The notes under the pieces are model-generated. The model saw only the letters and a list, made by a program, of their open reading frames with translations. It made no database searches and was not told the origin of the DNA. 64,000 nucleotides of DNA from Sphingorhabdus sp. Alg239-R122 (GTDB lineage Bacteria; Pseudomonadota; Alphaproteobacteria; Sphingomonadales; Sphingomonadaceae), in the NCBI RefSeq assembly GCF_900537065.1, contig NZ_UNRC01000006.1:104835-168834 (forward strand), read 5' to 3'. Shown here piece by piece: positions 57,964-64,000 of this stretch; positions within the stretch are counted from its first letter, which is position 1; every line of letters starts with the position of its first letter. A program made the translations under genes and the position numbers.

Positions 57964-59100
57964 ATGACGTGGATTGCAATACGAATGCTGACCGGAGACA
58001 GGCAGAAATTTTTCGGCCTGCTGTTCGGTGTCGCCTTTTCCGCACTGCTGATCACACAGCAGCTTACGATTTTCCTGAACCTGATAGAACGCGGTGCGAC
58101 GGCGGTTTACAACACACCTGCCGCCAATGTCTGGGTGATGGATCCTGTTACGCGCACGACCGATGTTGTGCTTCCGCTTCCCTCAACTGCGCTGGACAAA
58201 GTGCGCTCAGTGCAAGGTGTGGACTGGGCGGTGCCCATGATGCGCGCCAATGCCAATGTCCGTACCCCGGAAGGCGACCTGGAAGGCGTAGGCGTGGTCG
58301 GCATTGACGATGCCACGCTGATTGGCCTGCCCAGCAAGATTATCGAAGGATCTCGTGAGGCGCTTTATGAACCGGATTCGGTTTTCATCGACGAGGTAGG
58401 TGCGGGCCGCCTGTTCCCGCCCGGTACCAGCCCGATTGGCGAGCGGCTTGAACTCAATGATCGCCGGGCGGTGATCCGCGGCATTGTCGATATAAATCCC
58501 AGTTTTACCAGCACGGTGGTTTTCTACACACGCTATTCCAATGCGCTCAATTTTGTGCCGGGGACGCGCAACCGGATGAGCTTTGTCCTGGCGCGCTCTG
58601 CAGAGGGCATGACACCTAAACAGGTAGCTACGCGTATTACCGCGGCGACCGGACTGAAAGCGCGCACGCGTGACGAATTTGCGAAAGACGGTATCGACTT
58701 TATTATCGAAAACACCGGCATCCCCATTAACTTCGGAATTACCGTGGCGCTCGGCTTCATTGTTGGTGTCGCCATTGTCGGTCTAACGTTCAGCCTGTTT
58801 ATCCGCGATAATATCAAGCAGTTTGGCGCGCTGAAAGCCATTGGTGTGACCAATAACAAGATCCGCCTGATGGTGGCAGCGCAGGCGCTGTTGGTGGGTA
58901 TTGTTGGTTATGGTTTTGGGGTATTGGCAGCGGTGCTGTTTATCTATGGATTTGAAAATTCGCCTGAATTCAAGGGGTTTTATGTCCCATGGCAGATACC
59001 ATTGCTTACCGCCGTAGTAGTGCTGGTGATGATCCTGCTCACTGGCTGGCTGGCGCTGCGTTCTGTTCTCAAAACTGAACCGGCCGAGGTGTTCAGATGA
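57964..59100 (+). CDS. ABC transporter permease, MacB/DevC-like
   Basis: 378 residues with the MacB-type layout: one N-terminal transmembrane helix (about 16-38), a large periplasmic domain (about 40-255), then three C-terminal helices carrying the FtsX domain (about 262-375, FGALKAIGVTNNKIRLMVAAQALLVG). The first residues MTWIAIRMLTGDRQKFFGLLFGVAF match DevC-like exporters. It works with the ATPase next to it, whose start overlaps its stop by four bases, and the adaptor and outer-membrane factor downstream to form a complete tripartite exporter. Confidence 0.9.
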   Translation: MTWIAIRMLTGDRQKFFGLLFGVAFSALLITQQLTIFLNLIERGATAVYNTPAANVWVMDPVTRTTDVVLPLPSTALDKVRSVQGVDWAVPMMRANANVRTPEGDLEGVGVVGIDDATLIGLPSKIIEGSREALYEPDSVFIDEVGAGRLFPPGTSPIGERLELNDRRAVIRGIVDINPSFTSTVVFYTRYSNALNFVPGTRNRMSFVLARSAEGMTPKQVATRITAATGLKARTRDEFAKDGIDFIIENTGIPINFGITVALGFIVGVAIVGLTFSLFIRDNIKQFGALKAIGVTNNKIRLMVAAQALLVGIVGYGFGVLAAVLFIYGFENSPEFKGFYVPWQIPLLTAVVVLVMILLTGWLALRSVLKTEPAEVFR

Positions 59101-59819
59101 GCGCAGAAACACCAATGCCAAAAGATGCAGCGATATCGCTGCACAATATCGTCAAGGAATTTGGCGCAGGCGACCAGGTAATCCGCGTGCTGCATGGCAT
59201 TGATGCTGAAATCCGGTCGGGTGAGCTCACATATCTGGTCGGCGAATCCGGCTCTGGCAAGACCACGATGATTTCGATTATTGCGGGAATCCTTTACCCG
59301 ACAAAGGGCAGCGTGAATGTGTTCGGGCAAGATATTTACAGCCTGTCCGACAATGATCTTGTTAAGTTCCGCCTAGATACGATCGGATTTATTTTCCAGC
59401 AGTACAATCTGATCCCGACGCTTACCGCAGCGGAAAATGCCGCAGTGCCGCTGGTGGCGGCGGGTATGAAACGGGCTGAGGCTGTCGCGCGTGGCCGTGA
59501 CATGCTGGACAAGCTCAATATCGCGGATCAGGCGGACAAGCTACCGCGCCAGCTTTCGGGCGGACAGCAGCAGCGCGTCGCAATATCGCGTGCGCTGGTG
59601 CATGAACCCAGGCTGGTCGTATGCGATGAACCCACAGCGGCGCTTGATGCGAAATCGGGGCGGCGGGTGATGGACCTGCTGCGTGAAGTCGCGCTTGCAG
59701 AAGAACGCACCGTCATCATCGTCACTCATGACAACCGCGTATTTGATCTGGCCGACCGGATATTGGTGATGGAAGATGGCCGGATCACCCATGATGGCAC
59801 GGAAATGCCGGATTACTAG
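59097..59819 (+). CDS. ABC transporter ATPase, MacB/LolD/DevA type
   Basis: A 240-residue nucleotide-binding protein of the LolD/MacB branch. Walker [11 protein letters not shown]-loop [20 protein letters not shown], signature [15 protein letters not shown], Walker [13 protein letters not shown] and the switch histidine in IVTHD are intact. It powers the permease encoded just before it. Its stop abuts the adaptor's ATG directly. Confidence 0.94.
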   Translation: MSAETPMPKDAAISLHNIVKEFGAGDQVIRVLHGIDAEIRSGELTYLVGESGSGKTTMISIIAGILYPTKGSVNVFGQDIYSLSDNDLVKFRLDTIGFIFQQYNLIPTLTAAENAAVPLVAAGMKRAEAVARGRDMLDKLNIADQADKLPRQLSGGQQQRVAISRALVHEPRLVVCDEPTAALDAKSGRRVMDLLREVALAEERTVIIVTHDNRVFDLADRILVMEDGRITHDGTEMPDY

Positions 59820-60884
59820 ATGGCAGAAGATATAGAGGTAAAAATGACATCACAGTCTTTCTCACAACGGCTTCGCAGCCTCAGTTTTTCCCGTACTATC
59901 CTGCCTGTGCTGGCGATAATAGCTATCATTGTTGCGATTATCCTGGTGATACGCAGCCAGCCTGATAGGACACAGGAAAATGCCGTGGAAACCCCGCCCA
60001 AGGCCAGTTCGGCCTTTGGCGATGTACCCAGTGTAGCGGGTGCAGGGGTCGTGGAGCCATCGAGTGAGATTATTGAAGTTGGCACCAGCCTGCCCGGTGT
60101 CGTTACCCGAGTATTTGTCGAGCCCGGACAGCAGGTGTCCATGGGCGAACCACTCTTCGCCATAGATGATCGCGCGACACGTGCGCGTATTACAGAAGCG
60201 AATGCAGTGATTGCCAATGCGCGGGCTGCGCGGGAAACTGCACGTGCGGCACTGGCCACGGCACAGCAGCAGCGTGATCTGTATCGCGGTATAGAAGACC
60301 CACGTGCGATATCGCGGCAGGAAGTCATCTCCAGCAGCGGCAGCGTCCGTTCTGCCCGCGCACAGCTTGCCCAGGCCGAGGCGGACATAAGGCGCGCGCA
60401 GGCCGCCCGAGCCAGTGCCGCGACCGAGCTTGAGCGTCTGACAGTGCGCGCACCGATGGCGGCGGAAGTGTTGAGCGTGGACATACGTCCCGGCGAATAT
60501 GCGAATTCGGGCGGACCGCAGGGCAGCAGCGCGGCCTATATGGAAATCGGCAATACCCGCCCGCTGCATGTGCGGATCGACATTGATGAAAACGAGATTG
60601 GCCGCACCGATATCGGTTCAGATGCAGTTATCAGTCCGCGCGGTATGTCGGACAGGCGCGTGAAGGCGGCGTTTGTACGCGCCGAGCCTTTAGTGACGCC
60701 CAAAACGTCGCTTACCAACAGTAGCAGTGAGCGCGTTGATGTGCGGGTGCTGCAGCTGATTTACCAGATTCCGCCCGATCAGGGTTTTTTCGTAGGGCAG
60801 CAGGTGGATGCGTTTGTCCGGGCGAAAAATGCCAAAAGTGCTGCCCAGAAAAATGGTGCTGAAAAAACGGATAACGACCAATGA
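59820..60884 (+). CDS. HlyD-family periplasmic adaptor
   Basis: 354 residues. A transmembrane anchor (about 24-42) is followed by the lipoyl-type half motif GVVTRVFVEPGQQVSMGEPLFAID, a coiled-coil hairpin (about 120-195), the second lipoyl half LTVRAPMAAEVLSVDIRPGEY and a beta-barrel end. It bridges the inner-membrane exporter and the outer-membrane factor. Its start is contiguous with the ATPase stop and its end overlaps the next gene by four bases. Confidence 0.92.
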   Translation: MAEDIEVKMTSQSFSQRLRSLSFSRTILPVLAIIAIIVAIILVIRSQPDRTQENAVETPPKASSAFGDVPSVAGAGVVEPSSEIIEVGTSLPGVVTRVFVEPGQQVSMGEPLFAIDDRATRARITEANAVIANARAARETARAALATAQQQRDLYRGIEDPRAISRQEVISSSGSVRSARAQLAQAEADIRRAQAARASAATELERLTVRAPMAAEVLSVDIRPGEYANSGGPQGSSAAYMEIGNTRPLHVRIDIDENEIGRTDIGSDAVISPRGMSDRRVKAAFVRAEPLVTPKTSLTNSSSERVDVRVLQLIYQIPPDQGFFVGQQVDAFVRAKNAKSAAQKNGAEKTDNDQ

Positions 60885-62320
60885 ATCGGTGCGGCCATGG
60901 CTATATCCTGATCGCACTGCCGTTATTGCTGGCTGGGTGTGCATCAATGCAGATGCTGGATGCTGATCCGGCGCTCGACCCTGCCACAGTAAAATTGCCT
61001 GCCACATTTACGCTTGCCACGGACGTGACACAGGCGGACCGGAGCGCTCTTGAAAATCTGCTGCCAGTAGGTGATCCCGCTTTTCAGGAATTGCGCAGGC
61101 TGGCGCTAGCCAACGGTCCCACGCTGGCCGCCGCCCAGGCGCGTATCGACAGCGCAAGGGCGCGTGCCGCCGGGGCCGGAGCCAATCGTAAGCCGAATAT
61201 TGGTACTGATGCCGGTGTAACCGGCTCACGCACCAATCCGGACAGTTTCGGGGTCGACCTGCCCGCTGGGATAAACATTGACCGTTACCGTACCAGCTTT
61301 GGTGCGAACATCACTGCCAATTGGGATCTGGATATTTTTGGCGGCCTGCAGGCTGCCGAGCGGGCGGCGCGTATCCGTATCAATGCCGCGACGGCAGATG
61401 CCGCAGCAACCAGATTAGAACTTGTTTCCGCCATTGCCGCCAATGTGACTGACTGGCGCACACTGGATGCACGTGAAAGCGTGCTGCGTGCCGATATCGG
61501 CGAGGCGCGTGATCTTGTCAGACTTGCAGAGCAGCGTGTCAGGGCTGGACTGGCACCGGGATTTGATGCTGTACAGGCTGAAAGCCTGGTCGCAGAGGCG
61601 CAGGGACGTATTGATGCCCTTGCTGCGGAGCGGGCACGCATTGCGGGCTCGCTTGTTGCGTTAACCGCAAGCGATGCCGCGACTGTGATGGCCAGTTTTA
61701 CGCACGGTAGCGCCAAGGATATGGGTACAGCACTGCCAGCAAGTACGCCAGCCGACATGCTGCGTGCACGTCCCGATGTGGCGGCGGCAGAAGCAAGGTT
61801 GGCGGCTGCGGACACCGATATTGCAGTGGCCGCACGCAAACGCTTTCCCAAGCTGACGCTTTCAGGTGCTCTCGGACTGCTGACATTTGCCTTGGGCGAT
61901 ATTTTCAACGCGGATAGCATTGTAGGCAATCTAGGGGCTGCTGTGGCTGTGCCGTTATTGGATTTTGGCAGGATAGATGCGGAAATTGATGAGCGGCGGG
62001 CCGCAGCGCGACAGGCATTTGCGGACTATCGCGGTACGGTGTTTGGCGCGCTGGGCGATGCCGAGGCTGCCTATGGACAGACACGCGGCGCGCGCGCTGA
62101 ATTGCTCGCACTGGACCGGCAGATCGCATTGGAAAAAGATGCCGAATATTTGGCATCCATCCGCTATAGAAACGGTCTGGCGGACTTTTCCACTGTGCTT
62201 AATGCAAGGCGCAAGCTGAATAGCGTCCGGGCGGGCAGAGCATTGGCAGCGGGTCGCTATGCACGCGCGCAGATTGCGCTATGGTTAGCTCTGGGCGGAA
62301 GCGGGTTTAATGGTATTTAG
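60881..62320 (+). CDS. Outer-membrane efflux lipoprotein, NodT/OprM type
   Basis: 479 residues. A lipoprotein signal with lipobox LLAGC (Cys20) is followed by two OEP repeats typical of TolC-like factors (RRLALANGPTLAAAQARIDSARARA and the second near VAAAEARLAAADTDIAVAARKRFPKLTLSG). It forms the outer-membrane channel of the exporter, as the fourth gene of the operon. It converges on the LuxR-type regulator gene with 12 bases between stops. Confidence 0.93.
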   Translation: MNRCGHGYILIALPLLLAGCASMQMLDADPALDPATVKLPATFTLATDVTQADRSALENLLPVGDPAFQELRRLALANGPTLAAAQARIDSARARAAGAGANRKPNIGTDAGVTGSRTNPDSFGVDLPAGINIDRYRTSFGANITANWDLDIFGGLQAAERAARIRINAATADAAATRLELVSAIAANVTDWRTLDARESVLRADIGEARDLVRLAEQRVRAGLAPGFDAVQAESLVAEAQGRIDALAAERARIAGSLVALTASDAATVMASFTHGSAKDMGTALPASTPADMLRARPDVAAAEARLAAADTDIAVAARKRFPKLTLSGALGLLTFALGDIFNADSIVGNLGAAVAVPLLDFGRIDAEIDERRAAARQAFADYRGTVFGALGDAEAAYGQTRGARAELLALDRQIALEKDAEYLASIRYRNGLADFSTVLNARRKLNSVRAGRALAAGRYARAQIALWLALGGSGFNGI

Positions 62321-62332
62321 ATGCAAATCAGT

Positions 62333-62962
62333 TTAGGCAGTGCGCAATGTGGTTTGCCGCACGATGAGCTCTGCGCGCGAAGAAATGTTCAGTTTACCAA
62401 AAATATTGTGCATATGCACTTTTACAGTGCCTTCGGCTAGACCGCACCTTTCGGCTATGTCACGATTGCGAAGTCCCTGACAGGCCAGCTCTACGATCAT
62501 TTTTTCGCGCTTTGTCAGTATGCTATTTTTATCGTTTTCCTGATTTGCCATCTCAGATTGCCCGCTTTTGGCTCGGGCTGCAATATCAGCTTGATAATCT
62601 GTGGCGCCAGCTAGAACCGTATCCATCAGCTTTATCATATCCTTTGGTGTGCTGTCTTTCCTGGCGATCGCCCTGATCCCCAGCTGCATGGCATTGCCGG
62701 TCTCCTCAACTTCAATATCGGTGGCAAGATGAACCACGTATACACCGCCCCGCCTGTACAAATGCTCAAGCAACTGCATTCCTCTGCCATGCTCCCTGAA
62801 AATATCAAAAATGGCGATCTTGGGCATGTCATATTTCAGCAATTCGATTGCGCCCTGTACATTCGGGGCAGTGGACACGCTGAACCGGCCTGTGCAATTC
62901 AGATATTGCTTGAAACCATGCAGGAAAAAGTCGTGATCATCCACGAGCAGGATCTTGTACAC
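62333..62962 (-). CDS. NarL/LuxR-type response regulator
   Basis: 209 residues. The receiver domain (about 3-120) has the acidic pair Asp8-Asp9 in LLVDDH, the phospho-acceptor Asp53 in IAIFDIF, and a lysine in AIARKDSTPKDM. A LuxR helix-turn-helix (about 145-205) follows: LTKREKMIVELACQGLRNRDIAERCGLAEGTVKVHMHNIFGKL. GTG is the start, with GGAGAAAG six bases upstream. No sensor kinase gene is adjacent. It diverges from the giant adhesin gene, which makes that a likely target. Confidence 0.9.
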   Translation of the reverse strand: MYKILLVDDHDFFLHGFKQYLNCTGRFSVSTAPNVQGAIELLKYDMPKIAIFDIFREHGRGMQLLEHLYRRGGVYVVHLATDIEVEETGNAMQLGIRAIARKDSTPKDMIKLMDTVLAGATDYQADIAARAKSGQSEMANQENDKNSILTKREKMIVELACQGLRNRDIAERCGLAEGTVKVHMHNIFGKLNISSRAELIVRQTTLRTA

Positions 62963-63510
62963 TTTGTCTTTCTCCGTGTTTGTATCTGGATTTCATCCGA
63001 GCCGGTACAGGGCGTCTTTGCATGGGCGTAGAACTGCTGATTTCGGTTTGTCTGGACACCGTGATGTCGATTCGCTGAATTATGTTAACCGTCCCCATTA
63101 ACTGGTATGAAACACCATGATACATGTTCTAGGGTAATTTTTTGTAAAAATCTATAACTTTAGTTATATAAAACCACTTCTATCTGCCATTAGATGGTTA
63201 ACATTTTAGAAGTTTCTTGCCATATCCATCATACATATGGTTTCTAATCATACGGACGAATCGAAATCCCATCCTTTCCGGGTCGCTCAATACCGGGATT
63301 GGGAATTCGGGGGCAGAACAGTTTGCTGTTCAAAAGTAGATGCGTTTAAAATTGGGCAGACCCACTGATCAGAGTTAGCGGGCAATGTGCGGTTAGGCAT
63401 CTTTGTTTGGGCATCGCGCTCAGCGAAGCAAACAATCTTCCCCAATATAGATTATACTTTTCCGGTTTCCAGGCAGGTGTCTGGCGACCAAATATAGAGG
63501 ATAAGGGCAC
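62963..63510. other. 548-base non-coding region between the response regulator and adhesin genes
   Basis: No credible protein gene is visible. The middle (about 63110-63260) is distinctly AT-rich, unlike the rest of the window, and contains the inverted repeat at 63153-63168. The right end holds the leader of the adhesin gene. Long AT-rich upstream regions are usual for regulated surface-adhesin genes. Confidence 0.65.
63153..63168. promoter_or_regulatory. AT-rich inverted repeat TATAACT-TT-AGTTATA
   Basis: Seven-base arms with a two-base centre lie midway between the response regulator and the adhesin. The size suits a NarL/LuxR-type dimer, so it may be a binding site for the neighbouring regulator. 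There is no direct support. Confidence 0.35.
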
Positions 63511-64000
63511 ATGGATTACAAAGATCATAATGCAGACGATAATGCATTTAATGGTAATTCGGATGAAAACAATTTCGCGGATGCGGAATCTGGCACGCAA
63601 GGTACCGAAGGCATCGCCTCCAGTGCGATAAGTGCGGCCGGGATGCAGTCTGGCCCGATTGTCCTCCAACCGGATGCGCAGGGGGTCATTGTCCTTCCCG
63701 CTGGCGTGTCGCTGAGTGATATACGAGTCGAGGGTCGCGACCTTGTGATTACCCTGCCCGATGGTCAGACAATGATCATCCCGGATGGTGCGGTAATTGT
63801 TCCTGAACTGGTTCTGGATGGCGTTGCCATTCCGCCAGCCAACCTGATTGCACTTCTGATTGGGGAAGAGCCGGAACCTGAAGCAGGTGATCCGCAAAGT
63901 TCAGGCGGTAATTTTGCCACTGATGAAGGTGCAATCCAGGATCCTTTTGCGATTGGTGACCTGTTGCCACCAACAGCTCTTGCTTTCCCTGAACGTGAAG
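63511..64000 (+). CDS. Bap-like giant surface protein, N-terminal part (runs off the window)
   Basis: Only the first 163 codons are present; the frame is open at the window end. An acidic asparagine-rich N-terminus (residues 1-30) is followed by a prefix-like domain with GVIVLPAGVSLSDIRVEGRD, LVITLPDGQTMIIPDGAVIVP, then IPPANLIALLIGEEPEPEAG and SSGGNFAT. This pattern resembles N-terminal prefix domains of BapA/LapA-type giant adhesins of sphingomonads exported by type I secretion, which lack a Sec signal. AGAGGATAAGGG precedes the ATG. The repeat region, if present, lies beyond the window. Confidence 0.65.
   Translation, partial: MDYKDHNADDNAFNGNSDENNFADAESGTQGTEGIASSAISAAGMQSGPIVLQPDAQGVIVLPAGVSLSDIRVEGRDLVITLPDGQTMIIPDGAVIVPELVLDGVAIPPANLIALLIGEEPEPEAGDPQSSGGNFATDEGAIQDPFAIGDLLPPTALAFPERE

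Noticed and set aside
63110..63260. AT-rich stretch as a replication origin or island boundary
   Set aside because: No DnaA-box cluster, direct repeat, tRNA or integrase is visible; an adhesin promoter region explains it better.

Overview
The window reads as a chromosomal segment of an alphaproteobacterium, most likely a member of the Sphingomonadales. This is inferred from the gene content: a mutY, DUF721/DciA, DsbA-like lipoprotein, smc run; the plant-type glutamate-cysteine ligase near rsmE and ubiA; the small families DUF1489, DUF3297 and DUF6065; a Cdc48-type AAA ATPase; and a large TonB-dependent receptor. I see no rRNA, tRNA, CRISPR array, insertion sequence, integrase or phage gene. 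Genes are tightly packed on both strands, and only two stretches of more than 300 bases lack a gene.

Layout. 1-13 kb: membrane and stress genes (Bax inhibitor-1 family, DUF350, a secreted serine protease, an aquaporin), DUF3297, a TonB receptor, gshA, a secreted DUF11 protein, rsmE, ubiA, DUF6065, and a VOC protein divergent from soxR with a near-perfect SoxR box between them. 13-23 kb: a genome-maintenance block (small membrane protein, smc, DsbA-like lipoprotein, DciA-like protein, mutY), then a serine hydrolase, nudC, a FrnE-like DsbA and a CPBP protease. 23-30 kb: DUF1489, mgtE, a cyclophilin, a GcvA-like LysR regulator, a probable small RNA with a textbook terminator, and the Cdc48-like ATPase. 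30-38 kb: two orphan oligopeptide-type binding lipoproteins with a DUF4112 gene, a DUF3604 / PPIase / HupE-UreJ trio, and a CitE-MaoC pair.

38.5-48.8 kb is the most unusual part. A divergently organised locus encodes a membrane protein with two SH3-like domains on one side. On the other side lie a periplasmic von Willebrand A-like protein, a four-helix membrane protein, a divergent tubulin/FtsZ-like protein, a 1190-residue protein whose second half is an actin/Hsp70-type ATPase, and a membrane-anchored coiled-coil protein. The two outermost proteins share a domain of about 75 residues that topology places in the cytoplasm. I read the locus as one envelope-spanning machine that combines a tubulin-fold and an actin-fold nucleotidase. 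Its function is unknown.

48.8-64 kb: a sodium/solute symporter, a TauD-like dioxygenase / Gfo-Idh-MocA oxidoreductase / L-serine dehydratase operon, lacZ, a TetR regulator with a long dyad operator in front of a complete tripartite ABC exporter operon (permease, ATPase, HlyD adaptor, outer-membrane lipoprotein factor), a LuxR-type response regulator, and the 5' end of a probable Bap-like giant adhesin that runs off the window.
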